Source: Myxococcales bacterium
GTDB lineage: Bacteria; Myxococcota_A; Polyangia; Polyangiales; Ga0077539
Reading direction: 5' to 3'
NCBI GenBank assembly: GCA_013298625.1
Contig: JAAFIF010000025.1
Coordinates: 1 to 64,000, forward strand
DNA length: 64,000 nt
The position numbers and the translations under genes were made by a program. Below the pieces are notes generated by a model that searched no databases, was not told the DNA's origin, and worked only from the letters and a program-made list of their open reading frames with translations. Of the stretch, positions 53,645 to 63,214 are shown piece after piece (positions within the stretch are counted from its first letter, which is position 1; each line of letters begins with the position of its first letter).

Positions 53645-53807
53645 GACGAGAGAGGATATTCCATCGTGCGCTCGGGGCGCCAATTCTGGCGCAACACTTC
53701 GCGATCGACGAACGAGCGCCGCGAACGTCCGGGCAAAGCAACGGCGTCCCCCCGCGAGCCAGCGGCGCGCCGCCCGATCCGTGTCATGGTCCGCCCGAGC
53801 ACTCCCG

Positions 53808-54701
53808 ATGCGCGTTCGAATCCTAGCCTCTGGCAGCGGCGGAAACCTCTCTCTCTACGAGTCCGACGGCTTCGTCATCCTCGTGGACGCCGGCGTCGAT
53901 CCAGGCGGCCTCGCCTCGCGATTGCGCTCGGTCGGCGCTGAGTACACCCGCCCCGACGCGCTCGTGGTCACCCACGGCCACGCCGACCACTGCGCGCACG
54001 CGCGCGAGTACGCCGAGAGCGCCGGGATCCCGACGTACATGACCGACTCGACCGCCAAGGTGGTCAAGCCCAACAGCGCGCGCCACGTGTTTCGCTACAC
54101 CGCGCGCGAGCCGTTCGCGATCGGGCCGTTCGAGATCCGACCGTGCGCCGTGGCGCACGATGTTCCGCAAGTGGCGCTGCGCATCGAGAGCGACGGCTGC
54201 GCCGCGGTCATCGCCACGGACCTCGGAGAGGTCCCGCCCGAGCTTCACGGCCTGCTCGTCGGCGCGCAGCTCGCCATGATCGAGAGCAACCACGACCTGC
54301 ACATGCTCGAAGTCGGACCGTACCCGCGCTTTCTCAAGCGCCGCGTGGGCGGTCCGCGCGGACACCTCTCGAACATCCAGTGCGCCGCGCTCTTGCGAGC
54401 CCTTCCTGCGAGCGTCGAGACCGCGGTGCTCATGCACTTGAGCGAGAAGAACAACCGCCCAGAGATCGCGCTCGAGTGCGCCGCCGAGGCCCTCAGCGAT
54501 CGCCCCACGACGCTGCTCGCCGCGAAGCAGTACGACAAGCTCGTGTTCGACCTGAAGCCCCGCGCGCGAGACGAGGTGGCAAGCGCGAGCGAGCCCGACC
54601 CTGCGAAGGTCGACGCCATCGCCCGCGCCCTCGCGGCGCCGAGCGGCCGCGCGAAGAGCGCTCCCCTCCCTGGGCAGCTCGCGCTCAAGCTCGGCGGATG
54701 A
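53808..54701 (+). CDS. Metallo-beta-lactamase-fold hydrolase (YycJ/WalJ-like)
   Basis: The 297-residue protein begins MRVRILASGSGGNLSLYES, where the SGSGGN segment is characteristic of YycJ/WalJ-type proteins. It carries the metal motif HGHADH (His56, His58, Asp60, His61), a downstream AVIATDLGEV strand and a late LMHLSEKNN segment. Family members are exonucleases or DNA-processing enzymes linked to replication fidelity, but the exact substrate is not certain here. It has a 163-bp divergent gap to the kinase gene and a convergent hairpin behind it. Confidence 0.85.
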   Translation: MRVRILASGSGGNLSLYESDGFVILVDAGVDPGGLASRLRSVGAEYTRPDALVVTHGHADHCAHAREYAESAGIPTYMTDSTAKVVKPNSARHVFRYTAREPFAIGPFEIRPCAVAHDVPQVALRIESDGCAAVIATDLGEVPPELHGLLVGAQLAMIESNHDLHMLEVGPYPRFLKRRVGGPRGHLSNIQCAALLRALPASVETAVLMHLSEKNNRPEIALECAAEALSDRPTTLLAAKQYDKLVFDLKPRARDEVASASEPDPAKVDAIARALAAPSGRAKSAPLPGQLALKLGG

Positions 54702-54711
54702 GTCGCACAGT

Positions 54712-54731
54712 TGCCAGTGTTTTTACTGGCA
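54712..54731. terminator. Hairpin between convergent metallo-hydrolase and G8-domain genes
   Basis: TGCCAGT-GTTTTT-ACTGGCA is a perfect 7-bp stem with a T-rich 6-nt loop, centred in the 36-bp gap between two convergent stops. It stands out in this GC-rich DNA because of the AT loop. It is the best terminator candidate among the hairpins listed here, though there is no T-run after the stem. Confidence 0.5.
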
Positions 54732-54737
54732 GAGCGA

Positions 54738-57700
54738 TCACCCGCAGGTGAACTGATACACCTCGGAGGGCAGCTTGAAGAACAAGCTCGCCCCAGAGAC
54801 CGCGTAGCCCCCCGACGAGCCCGCGCGCAGCGCCTCGACCGAGACCATCGGCAACCCGTTGGGCCTGCACGTGTTCGCGCCGGCAATCTCGATGAGCGGG
54901 CTCACGAGGCCGCGCTCGTGTTGCCACCGGATGCGCAGGACCGTCGGCAGCACCGGGGAGCCCAGCCGATAGCGAAACTGCGACCCCGCGATGAGGCCCG
55001 CTTTGTTGTGCAGCGCTCCGTTGCCCGCGCGCGGCGCTTCGACCACCGCGCCCGTGCGCTCGTCCACGCGATCGACGGTAAACGGAAAGCTGTTGGCGTT
55101 GTGCGGTGCCGGAAGATCGGACTCGAACAGCGCGAGCACGCCCCACTCGTAGCTGCACGCGTAGCCGTCGCCGACGTTGGGCGCCAGCCGCACGCAGTCC
55201 GCCGTGATGTTCATCGGATGGTTCGGGACAAGAATCCTCCCGCCGTTGCCCGAGAGCGTCCCGTCGACGTCGCGCACGGCTGTGGTCCACGGGGTGTCGA
55301 ACCAGCCGATGTCGTTGAAGGTTCCGTTCGCGCCGCCGAGCGCCATGAGCGTCCCGACGTTCTCGAACGAGACGCCGCGCACGCGGTTGATGAACCGATT
55401 GGCGCCGCCGATGTTCATGAAGGGCCAGGCGCGCACGGTCATCGCGCCGACGGCGATCGAGCGAAAATCCGCGAAGTGTACGCGATCGAGCTCGAACGGT
55501 CCGTCGTAGATGCGCGCGCCTTGCAGCGTCGCGATCGGCATCGGCGCCGGAAGCGTGTGCGTGTACGCGAGGTCCTCGGCGGTGAGCCCCGCGCTGGCGC
55601 CCACCACGAGCCCGTCCGTCACGATCTGGTTGTACGCGAAGAACAGCGAGAAGCCGTTGTCCGCCGCGATCAGCCGGGGGAATCGCGCGGAGTTTCCACG
55701 GAAGTACACGCCCGACGCGACGTTCTTGAACACCACGAGGTCGTCGAACGAGGGCACCGCCGCGCCGTGGTGATAGTGCGTCGAGACCGTCACGCGCGCG
55801 CTCGGGTTGCGCGTCTGCAGCCCTGGCAGCGGATCGCCGACGGGGCTGCCCGCGCGAAACGCGTCGTACTTCAGCTCGTCTTCAGCGCCGTCCCACGTGA
55901 TGCCCACCTCGCTCGCGTGCGCGACGTTTCGCGCGAACGCCGTCGTGTCCGCGCGCGCCGGAAACGTGTTGGCCACCAGCCTGCTCGGGTCCGCATCGGC
56001 GCAAGTGTTGTCGGCCCGCACGACTCGACAACGATTGTCCGCCGCCACGACGGTGCAACTCTCGTTGGTCGCGCACAGGAGCTCCTGGTTGAACGCCATC
56101 CAGAACCCCGTCCCTTGCGACCCTGACGCGACGTTGTCCGTGATCGTGTTGCGCGGGTTGGTGACCCAAAACGCCGCCGGCGCGCTGAACCGCGCGGGGT
56201 CCGTGCTCACCGAGTCGGACACGAGCAGACCGCGGTCGTTCGGCGCGCGCAGCGAGCGCATCCCGAGGTTGCCGGTCATCACGTTGTCGACCTCGTTGCC
56301 CTGCTCGAAGAAGTACCCGTGCCCGTAGTGCTCGAAGCACACGTTGTTCTCGACCCGCGCGCGGTGCGTCCCGTGGATCGTGACGCAGCGCTGGTACGAC
56401 CGATGGATCGACGAGTTGCGAATGAACTGCCCGCTCGCGTCGCCGACGAGGTGCCAGTGAAACGGGTAGCGCCCCATGCGGCCGAGCTGTCCGACCCGCG
56501 TAAACTCCACGCCGTCCACCTGCGCGCTGCCGCTGTGAGTGACCATCACGTGCGCGCCGATCAGCCCCGCGTCGAGCGCCGCTGGCTCGCCCGCGGCGGT
56601 GATCACGATGTTGCGCGTGAGGTTCGCCACCTCCGCGCGCTCGTCGAGGCGCCACGAGTTCGCCCCTTGCGTGTACGTCTGCGCGAAATTGTTGTGCGCG
56701 AAGCGAAACGGCTCGGACACCGTCACGGTGCTGCGCATCCCGTCGGAGCTCACGCTCTCGATCGTTCGCTCTTCGGACTCGGCGTAGTTGAAGCTCGTCG
56801 AGCCGATCGCGATCCGATCGCCGCGGGACCAGTCGACCACGCCGTCGAGCTGAACGACGTTGGTCCCCGCGCTCACGGGCGCGCCGATGCGCAGCCACCT
56901 GTGGTTCTTCGCCTGGCCGAACAGCCGCAGCGCGCCGCCCTCCATCGCCACGAGCGCGCGCTCTCCGACGTGCGGAAGATCGCGGCCTCCCTCGAGGGCG
57001 ATCGTGAGCTTTCCGTTGAACCGCCTCGACTCGGCGCCGCACTCGAACACCGCGCCTGTGCCGACGACGCTGATGCCCGCCGCGGTGATCGTAAACTCTC
57101 CGCTCGTCGGGCATCGCAGCGTGCCCGCGACGGTGATCACGCCGACGTCGATCGACTGATCGATCACCACGGTCTCGCCCGCGTCGACCAGCAGATCCGC
57201 CGTCGGTGACAGCCCTCGGACCCGCTCGGACAACAGCACCTCGTTCACCGCAGGCGCCGGGGGAACAACGTAGCGCCCCGACTCGCTGAGCAAGCGGTTG
57301 TCGCCGTTCGACGTCGAGATTCCGTGGACGAACACAGCTCGACCGGCGTGCGCCGCGATCTGCGCGTGCGGGATCGCGATGTCGAACCCGTGCGCCACGC
57401 CCGAGGTCGCGCAGATGCGGCTGACCTCGACTTCGCGGGGCCTGTTCGCGGTGTATCCGCCGATGAGCTGCCCTGCGCCTGCCGCGCCGCCGACGTACAC
57501 GTGCACGGCGATCGACGACGCCACGGTGCGATCACACGCCCAGCCGCGAACGTGCAGCTGGTTGCGCTCCCAGACCACCGCGTCGACCACGCCGCCAACG
57601 GGCCCCGCCACGCCCGCGCGAGCGCCCTGTGACATCCGGGACCACCACTCGTCGGGCTCTGCGGAGGCGCAGCTGACGACCAGCGCGCTGGTGAGAGTGG

Positions 57701-57740
57701 TGGTGATCAGCGCGAACGCGCGGGCGTGCAACGAGCTCAT
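54738..57740 (-). CDS. Large surface lipoprotein with G8 domain and parallel beta-helix
   Basis: The 1000-residue protein has a lipoprotein signal (lipobox VVSC, Cys24), a beta-sandwich with Cys (HVRGWACDRT...), and a G8 domain starting around 185 (LLVDAGETVVIDQSIDVGV). A long parallel beta-helix follows (GAHVMVTHSGSAQVDGVEF, HRSYQRCVTIHGTHRARVEN, NTITDNVASGSQGTGFWM), then a C-terminal region with more Cys. G8 plus beta-helix is the architecture of the animal hyaluronidase-like proteins CEMIP and TMEM2, so a polysaccharide-binding or -cleaving role at the cell surface is plausible. It is divergent from the gene at 58047 with a 306-bp gap. Confidence 0.82.
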   Translation of the reverse strand: MSSLHARAFALITTTLTSALVVSCASAEPDEWWSRMSQGARAGVAGPVGGVVDAVVWERNQLHVRGWACDRTVASSIAVHVYVGGAAGAGQLIGGYTANRPREVEVSRICATSGVAHGFDIAIPHAQIAAHAGRAVFVHGISTSNGDNRLLSESGRYVVPPAPAVNEVLLSERVRGLSPTADLLVDAGETVVIDQSIDVGVITVAGTLRCPTSGEFTITAAGISVVGTGAVFECGAESRRFNGKLTIALEGGRDLPHVGERALVAMEGGALRLFGQAKNHRWLRIGAPVSAGTNVVQLDGVVDWSRGDRIAIGSTSFNYAESEERTIESVSSDGMRSTVTVSEPFRFAHNNFAQTYTQGANSWRLDERAEVANLTRNIVITAAGEPAALDAGLIGAHVMVTHSGSAQVDGVEFTRVGQLGRMGRYPFHWHLVGDASGQFIRNSSIHRSYQRCVTIHGTHRARVENNVCFEHYGHGYFFEQGNEVDNVMTGNLGMRSLRAPNDRGLLVSDSVSTDPARFSAPAAFWVTNPRNTITDNVASGSQGTGFWMAFNQELLCATNESCTVVAADNRCRVVRADNTCADADPSRLVANTFPARADTTAFARNVAHASEVGITWDGAEDELKYDAFRAGSPVGDPLPGLQTRNPSARVTVSTHYHHGAAVPSFDDLVVFKNVASGVYFRGNSARFPRLIAADNGFSLFFAYNQIVTDGLVVGASAGLTAEDLAYTHTLPAPMPIATLQGARIYDGPFELDRVHFADFRSIAVGAMTVRAWPFMNIGGANRFINRVRGVSFENVGTLMALGGANGTFNDIGWFDTPWTTAVRDVDGTLSGNGGRILVPNHPMNITADCVRLAPNVGDGYACSYEWGVLALFESDLPAPHNANSFPFTVDRVDERTGAVVEAPRAGNGALHNKAGLIAGSQFRYRLGSPVLPTVLRIRWQHERGLVSPLIEIAGANTCRPNGLPMVSVEALRAGSSGGYAVSGASLFFKLPSEVYQFTCG

Positions 57741-58046
57741 GAGCGCCTCCGTAGAGCAAACGACCGCGCGACACCGCGCGGCGATCCTCCAGCGCTATCA
57801 CTCAGGCGCGTACGACGTCCGTCATGGCCGCAGCCAGCCACGTCGCCCGCTCGACGGTGCTCCCCTCGCGCGCCCACTCGGTCACTCTCGATCGCTCCGC
57901 GAGCGCTCAGCCGAGAGTCTGAAAAATGTATCTCCGGGATTTCCTGGATCTGGTACTGATGAGACAGCCCGCAACGGCCGATGTGTCTCCTGGCACATCG
58001 CTCCGTGGCAGCGGTGTGTGGTTGTACCTAATTGGAGGAATACCCA
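57741..58046. promoter_or_regulatory. Divergent intergenic region with AT-richer patch
   Basis: This 306-bp gap is the only stretch over 300 bp without a gene. It separates two large divergent surface-lipoprotein genes. It holds no convincing ORF. The part at 57920-57965 is locally AT-rich (TCTGAAAAATGTATCTCC), and a good ribosome-binding site stands at its right end. It probably contains promoters for both genes, but I could not fix -35/-10 boxes; a TGGCAC at 57988-57993 lacks a proper -12 element for sigma-54. Confidence 0.4.
58034..58039 (+). promoter_or_regulatory. Ribosome-binding site deciding the start of the Cys-repeat lipoprotein
   Basis: GGAGGA lies 7 nt before GTG 58047. It makes that GTG the likely start, not the in-frame TTG at 58032, which would contain the SD itself. 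Confidence 0.75.
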
Positions 58047-60800
58047 GTGAGAACTGATTGGCGCGAAGCAATTCGAGTCGGCGCAATGGCGGGCGTTCTG
58101 CTCGCCGGCTGCGGCGCCCCGGTCGTCGGGGGCTCTGGAGACGCGGGCATGGACGTCGTGGCGTGCGGTGACGGTCAAGCCGTCTGCAACAACCGCTGCG
58201 CGAACGTTCAAACCGATCCCAACAACTGTGGCGCGTGTGGCACCACCTGTGCGGCCGGTCAGGCGTGCACCGCCGGTCGCTGCGAGATTGTGTGCCCCTC
58301 GGGGCAGACGCTCTGCAACGGCGCGTGCGTCTCGATTCAAGCCGACCGCGCCAACTGCGGTGCGTGCGGCATGGCGTGCCCCGCGGGCCAGGTGTGCTCG
58401 ATGGGCGCGTGCGCGACCACGTGCGGCGCCGGCCTCACGGACTGCATGGGCTCTTGCCGCGACACGCAGACGGACCGCGGCAACTGCGGCGCCTGCGGAA
58501 CCTCGTGCCCCTCGGGCCAGGTGTGCGTCATGGGCGCCTGCGCGACGAGCTGCCCCATGGGCCAGACCGAGTGCGGCGGCGTCTGTGTCAACACGCAGAC
58601 CGACCGCGGCAACTGCGGGATGTGCGGGACGGCCTGCGCGGCCGGACAGATCTGCAACGCCGGCGTGTGCGAGCTCTCGTGCGCGACGGGACAGACCGCG
58701 TGCGGGATGCCCGCCGCGTGCACGGACACGCAGAGCGACCGCGCCAACTGCGGGATGTGCGGCAACGCGTGCGGTGATGGACTCGTGTGCTCGATGGGCA
58801 TGTGCGTTCCGTCCTGCGCCGCGGGGCAGACGAACTGCATGGGCTCGTGCGTCTCGACGGTGACCAACCCCAATCACTGCGGCGCCTGCGGCACCGTGTG
58901 CGGGCCGTACGCCAACGCGATCCCGTCCTGCAACCTGTCGATGTGCATCATGACCTGCAACCGCGGGTTCAATGACTGCAACAGCGATCGCATGGACGGC
59001 TGCGAGATCGAGACCAACGCGGACGTCAACAACTGCGGCCGCTGCGGCAACGTGTGCCGCTTCCCCAACGCCGTGCCCGCGTGCATGACCGGCGCGTGCC
59101 GCATCGCGAGCTGCAACCCCGGCTTCGAAAACGCCGACGGCATCGCGGAGAACGGCTGCGAGACGCGCGTGATCACCGTCGGCTCGATGGGCACCCAGCC
59201 CTTCGGCGACGGGACGATCAATGGCCTCGGCGTCGACCCGATGACCGGCGCGATCTCGCCGAGCGGCATGGTCACCACGACCACCAACGACTTCCTCTGG
59301 ATCGTCAACGTCGCCGAGAGCTCGGTCTCGAAGTGGGACGCCGCGACGAACACCGAGATCGGCCGCTATCGCGTCGGCCTCGCCGGCGGCGAGTGCGCTG
59401 GTCAGTGCTGCTACAACAACGGCTGCAACATGGCCTCGCGCGTGGTGGTCGACGGCAACGGCGACGCGTACGTCGCCAACCGCGCCTTCGGCTTTCAGGG
59501 CACCGTCAGCAAGATCGCCGGCGACCGCGCGAACTGCGTCGATCGCAACGGCAATGGCATGATCGACACGAGCCAGCCCGTCATGGGCATGCGCCCCACC
59601 GTCCTCGCCTACGGCGCTGGCGCGACGGGCATCTCGACCGACGAGTGCGTGCTCTGGACGGTCAACGTCGGCGCCGTCAACGCCACGCTCCGCTCGATCG
59701 CCATCGATCGCGGCGACGCGGCCCGCCCCAACGGCTACGTCTGGGTCGGCGGCTACCAGGATCGCTCGGTCTACCGCCTCGATCCGCAGGACGGACGCAT
59801 CCTCAACACCGGCGCTCCCGGAACGCTCGGCACCAACCCCTACGGCGCGCTCACCACGCGTGACGGCCGCGTGTGGTTCACCTCGCTCGGCGGCGGCTTG
59901 CTGCAGCCCATCAACGCCGTCGGCCTGATGGCTGGCGCAGCGCTCGCAGCGCCCATCGTGCAGCCCGTGGTGAACGTTCCGGGCATCTCGATGTACGGAA
60001 TCGCAGCGGACGCGAACGGTCGCCTCTGGTTCAACAGCGGTGCCATCTATGGCTACGATCCGGCCACCAATCGCGCGACCGTGCTCAGCATGCCGGGCGG
60101 ACTCAACGGACTCACCTCGGGTGTCACCGTCGACGCCAGCGGCAACGTGGTGTTCGGCATCGTCCGCGGGACCACCACCGAGGCGGCCCGCTTCCCGGCC
60201 TCTGCGTTCGTCGGCGGCGCCGTTGGTGGCGCGCCTGGCACCATCCCCGCCACCGCGGTCACCATCCTGCCCGGCGGCGTCGCTGGCAACACGAGCACCA
60301 TCACCGCGATTGGCGTCGACCGTCGCGGTGACATCTGGATCGCCAGCAACGGCGGCAACAGCCGGTTGGTGAAGATCGCCACCGATGCAGCCCGCACGTC
60401 CGGCGCCTTCCTCGGCCCGAATATGACGTACTCGTACTCGGACTTCACGGGTTCGGTCCGTCGCACGTCGGTGCCGCAGGGCACGTACACGCGCAACTTC
60501 GACCTCGGCTGCGCCAACCCGCGCGTCGCGGGGCTCACGGTCAACGGCATGTTCCCCGCGGACACGCTCTCGACCGTCACCCTGCGCACCGCCGCCACGG
60601 TCGCGGACCTCGCGACTGCTACCTCGGTCGCCGTCGCGACGCTGCCGCCCGCGGCGATGTCTTACGACCTCGAAGCGATCTTCCGAATGGCCGGCGTCAC
60701 GCCACGCCAGCACATCCAGGCCACGATCGTGATGCGCCAGTCCGACATGGGCGCAGTGCCCATCATGCAGGGCTTCGGCTTCCGCTGGTCCTGCCCGTGA
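58047..60800 (+). CDS. Large lipoprotein: tandem Cys-rich repeats plus beta-propeller
   Basis: The 917-residue lipoprotein (lipobox LLAGC, Cys23) has about seven tandem Cys modules at residues 40-360 of the pattern CNGxCVxxxxDxxNCGxCGxxCxxGQxCxxGxC (for example NCGACGMACPAGQVC). A domain of about 480 residues follows, with strands and loops typical of NHL/virginiamycin-B-lyase-like propellers (GVDPMTGAISPSG, LWIVNVAESSVSKWD, VVDGNGDAYVANRA, WVGGYQDRSVYRLDPQDG). It presumably sits on the outer surface and binds another protein or glycan. Similar single modules occur at 35145. Confidence 0.85.
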   Translation: MRTDWREAIRVGAMAGVLLAGCGAPVVGGSGDAGMDVVACGDGQAVCNNRCANVQTDPNNCGACGTTCAAGQACTAGRCEIVCPSGQTLCNGACVSIQADRANCGACGMACPAGQVCSMGACATTCGAGLTDCMGSCRDTQTDRGNCGACGTSCPSGQVCVMGACATSCPMGQTECGGVCVNTQTDRGNCGMCGTACAAGQICNAGVCELSCATGQTACGMPAACTDTQSDRANCGMCGNACGDGLVCSMGMCVPSCAAGQTNCMGSCVSTVTNPNHCGACGTVCGPYANAIPSCNLSMCIMTCNRGFNDCNSDRMDGCEIETNADVNNCGRCGNVCRFPNAVPACMTGACRIASCNPGFENADGIAENGCETRVITVGSMGTQPFGDGTINGLGVDPMTGAISPSGMVTTTTNDFLWIVNVAESSVSKWDAATNTEIGRYRVGLAGGECAGQCCYNNGCNMASRVVVDGNGDAYVANRAFGFQGTVSKIAGDRANCVDRNGNGMIDTSQPVMGMRPTVLAYGAGATGISTDECVLWTVNVGAVNATLRSIAIDRGDAARPNGYVWVGGYQDRSVYRLDPQDGRILNTGAPGTLGTNPYGALTTRDGRVWFTSLGGGLLQPINAVGLMAGAALAAPIVQPVVNVPGISMYGIAADANGRLWFNSGAIYGYDPATNRATVLSMPGGLNGLTSGVTVDASGNVVFGIVRGTTTEAARFPASAFVGGAVGGAPGTIPATAVTILPGGVAGNTSTITAIGVDRRGDIWIASNGGNSRLVKIATDAARTSGAFLGPNMTYSYSDFTGSVRRTSVPQGTYTRNFDLGCANPRVAGLTVNGMFPADTLSTVTLRTAATVADLATATSVAVATLPPAAMSYDLEAIFRMAGVTPRQHIQATIVMRQSDMGAVPIMQGFGFRWSCP
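58170..58910 (+). repeat. Tandem Cys-module coding repeat
   Basis: About seven units of roughly 105-110 nt share the core coding for NCGxCGxxC and GQxCxxGxC. They are diverged at the DNA level but aligned in frame, so the array arose by duplication and has since drifted. Confidence 0.7.
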
Positions 60801-60809
60801 TCTGAGCGA

Positions 60810-60836
60810 GCGCCGCGCGGGGTGTGAGCGCGGCGC
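60810..60836 (+). terminator. GC hairpin after the Cys-repeat lipoprotein gene
   Basis: GCGCCGCGC-(9 nt)-GCGCGGCGC is a perfect 9-bp stem starting 10 nt after the stop at 60800. It lies between two genes on the same strand. There is no T-tract, so the termination strength is uncertain. Confidence 0.4.
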
Positions 60837-60894
60837 GAGATTCTGCGTGGGGAGGGTGATGCTCGGCGGTGTAGTGTCGATTGGCACAACCGCC

Positions 60895-62622
60895 ATGCGT
60901 CGCGCACTGCTCTCGCTCGCTCTTCTCTCTTCGACGCTCGTCGACTGTCGTCGTCAGCAAGCTGCTAGCGCGCCTCCCGCGCGCGCGTGGCGATGGGACA
61001 ACCCGTCGCCCACAGGCATGTCGCTCACGAGCGCGTGCACGACGCGAGACGGCTCGCTCGTGGCCGTAGGCGCAGTGGGAACCTGGCTCACCCGACGCAG
61101 CGGAGAGTGGACTCGGGTCGAGACGGGAACCGCTGCGAACCTCGCGTCGGTCGCGTGCTGCCCCGACGGGCGAGTGATCGCGGTCGGTGAGGACGGCACG
61201 GCGCTCACGCAGCGCGGCGGCGAGCTCAGTCGCTCATCACTCGGTGCGCCGCTGCGCGCGGTGCACTGCGGGCAAGACAACACCGTGGCGGTCACCGACG
61301 GGTCGCAGCGCGTTCACGTGCAGCGCGCAGGAGCCGCGTTCGTCGCGACGACGGTGCCCGAGCGCTTCGTGTCGATCACGCAGCTCGGCGCGCAGTGGTT
61401 CGCCGGTGGCCTCAGCGGTCGACTGTATCGAGCGGACAACCCCGCGCAGTCGTGGAGCGTCGCGGCGACCGCGTTTCGACCGGTTCTATCGTTCGCGAAG
61501 TCGGGCTCGACAGCGGTCGCTGTCGGCTCTCAGGGCACCGCGCTGCTCTCTCGCGACAACGGCGCGCAGTGGTCGCTCGTCAGCACCGGCTCGAGCGAAG
61601 ACAACCTCGCGATCCACCATGACGGAGCGCAGTTTCGCATCGTCGGCACCGGCGGCGTCGTCCGCGCCAGCCGCGATGGCATGCAGTGGTCCGCCGAGCG
61701 TGGAACCGTTTCTGGCCGTCTGCTCTCGCTCGCCCGCGACGGTGCTCGTCTCGTCGCCGTGGGCGACCAAGGCATGATCGCCACCCAAGAAGACTCCGGT
61801 TGGCGTGCGCTCGAGCAGCAACGCACGTCGATCTTCTCTCTGCACGTCACGGACACCGTTCGCACTGCCGTCGGCCGCTCGGGCTCCATCCTCACGCAGC
61901 GCGCCGTCGGTGGGCCGTGGGAGAGCCGCTCGACCAACGTTCCTGAAGACCTTCGCGCGATCGCGGTCACCTCTCGCGCTCGCATCATCGTCGGCGACGG
62001 CGGAGTGATCCTTCGCTCGACGGACCAGGGCGCCACGTGGACCCCTCGCGAGTCCCGCACCACCAAGCCCCTCTACGCCGTGTGGGCCGACGAGAACTAC
62101 CACGCGCTCGCCACGGGAGAAGCTTCGCTGCTTCGCTCGACGGACGGCGGTGACACCTGGGCGCTTACGCCTCTGCCCGACCGCTGGGTGGTCCGCACCA
62201 TCGCGTTCGACGGACAATGGCTCTGGATCGCGGGCGACGGCTCCAAGGTCCTGCGCTCCCGCGATTTTGGAGCCAACTGGGACGACGTCTCGCTGCCTCG
62301 CGTCATGCGCGTCCAAAAGATCCTGCACCGACTGGGACAACCGTTGTTGGTGTTCACCAAGGACAACGTCATCGTCGAGCGCGAAGGCGATCGCTGGGTC
62401 GAGCGCCCCGCGCCGTGCGAGATCCTCTTCAACGCGACGCAGGTCGGCAGCGCCATCTACGCGCTCGGCGTGATGGGCGAGATGTTTCGCGCCGAGGGCT
62501 CGCCGCTGCGTTGGTCTCCGTTGCCGAGGCTGACCAACGAGGGGCTCTTCGCGCTCGCCGCGACCCCGAGCGGCGCGCTCTACGTCGCCGGTGAGTTCGG
62601 GACCGTCCTCGCGTTGCGGTAG
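60895..62622 (+). CDS. YCF48-like beta-propeller protein, exported (possible lipoprotein)
   Basis: The 575-residue protein has an export signal (MRRALLSLALLSSTLVDC; Asp before Cys makes lipidation doubtful). About seven propeller blades follow with BNR/YCF48-type motifs: GVILRSTDQGATWTPRES, SLLRSTDGGDTWAL, KVLRSRDFGANWDD and VGSQGTALLSRDNGAQWS. YCF48-like folds act as assembly factors in photosystems, but in non-photosynthetic bacteria they are surface sensors or binding proteins. It stands 94 bp after the Cys-repeat lipoprotein; the shared theme is an exported propeller. Confidence 0.85.
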   Translation: MRRALLSLALLSSTLVDCRRQQAASAPPARAWRWDNPSPTGMSLTSACTTRDGSLVAVGAVGTWLTRRSGEWTRVETGTAANLASVACCPDGRVIAVGEDGTALTQRGGELSRSSLGAPLRAVHCGQDNTVAVTDGSQRVHVQRAGAAFVATTVPERFVSITQLGAQWFAGGLSGRLYRADNPAQSWSVAATAFRPVLSFAKSGSTAVAVGSQGTALLSRDNGAQWSLVSTGSSEDNLAIHHDGAQFRIVGTGGVVRASRDGMQWSAERGTVSGRLLSLARDGARLVAVGDQGMIATQEDSGWRALEQQRTSIFSLHVTDTVRTAVGRSGSILTQRAVGGPWESRSTNVPEDLRAIAVTSRARIIVGDGGVILRSTDQGATWTPRESRTTKPLYAVWADENYHALATGEASLLRSTDGGDTWALTPLPDRWVVRTIAFDGQWLWIAGDGSKVLRSRDFGANWDDVSLPRVMRVQKILHRLGQPLLVFTKDNVIVEREGDRWVERPAPCEILFNATQVGSAIYALGVMGEMFRAEGSPLRWSPLPRLTNEGLFALAATPSGALYVAGEFGTVLALR

Positions 62623-62656
62623 GCGTCGCGCTGCTCGTCTGCCAGCGCGCTGCGCC
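62622..62656. terminator. Hairpin between YCF48-like and zinc-ribbon lipoprotein genes
   Basis: CGCGCTG-(9 nt)-CAGCGCG forms a perfect 7-bp stem, extended by GGCG/CGCC after a short internal mismatch. It lies directly after the rightward stop, between two convergent genes. No T-run is present. Confidence 0.4.
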
Positions 62657-62707
62657 TCGCCGCGTGTCGCCCCCCTCGCGCACCCGCATGGCTCAGGAAG
62701 CCGCCGA

Positions 62708-63112
62708 TCAAGCTTCGTCAGCGATCGCTGGCGGGGCTCCGTAGCGTGTGCCCGAGCTGCCTGCGTCCATCGGCGGCGGGGGCGCGCCGTAGTCTGCGCT
62801 GCTGCACGCCGGGTCGAGCTCGCACGGGAGACCCGTGTCCGAACCCGTGTCCGCGATCGACGCGCGATCGGGCTGCGCGCCGTCCGATCGCGCATCGCTG
62901 ACGTTGGGCGAGACCGACTCACCGCAGCCAGCGAGCGCGAGCGACGCGCCGATCGCGAGCATCACCGAGCGGCTCACGCGCGCGGACGGCTCGACCGAGA
63001 CGTGCGCGTGCATCGCCTCGGTGAGCGCGGTCGCGCAGAACGGACAACGCGCGTCCGTGGTGCGGACGTGACGCGCGCAGGACGAACACGGAACGAAGCT
63101 GCTTCGAGCCAT
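62708..63112 (-). CDS. Zinc-ribbon lipoprotein with YGAP motifs
   Basis: The 134-residue protein opens with the ribbon PCSSCARHVRTTDARCPFCA (8-27), followed by a hydrophobic stretch ending in the lipobox LAGC (around Cys63). A short Asp/Ala-rich region and two YGAP copies (DYGAPPPPMDAG and TRYGAPPAIADEA) complete it. It is clearly paralogous to 25809-26282 and, in the ribbon and YGAP parts, to 14985-15707. A CxxC...CxxC ribbon in front of a lipoprotein signal is unusual, and its presence in three genes argues against a wrong start. Function unknown. Confidence 0.75.
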   Translation of the reverse strand: MARSSFVPCSSCARHVRTTDARCPFCATALTEAMHAHVSVEPSARVSRSVMLAIGASLALAGCGESVSPNVSDARSDGAQPDRASIADTGSDTGLPCELDPACSSADYGAPPPPMDAGSSGTRYGAPPAIADEA

Positions 63113-63214
63113 CGTGCTGACTCTATCACGACGCAGCGTCCCTCCTGCGGCGACCGCTGCCCGACCGGCGCGCACTGCGTCGCCCCTCCGCCGCGCAACG
63201 CACACGCGATGGCG

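Noticed and set aside
53808..53830. GTTCGAATCC stretch resembling a tRNA T-arm
   Set aside because: It is the coding start of the metallo-hydrolase (MRVRILAS); no acceptor stem or anticodon arm could be built around it.
57882..60896. Antisense open frame of about 1000 codons opposite the Cys-repeat lipoprotein
   Set aside because: Composition is extreme Arg/Ala/His-rich with no domain, and it mirrors the codon bias of the real gene on the other strand.
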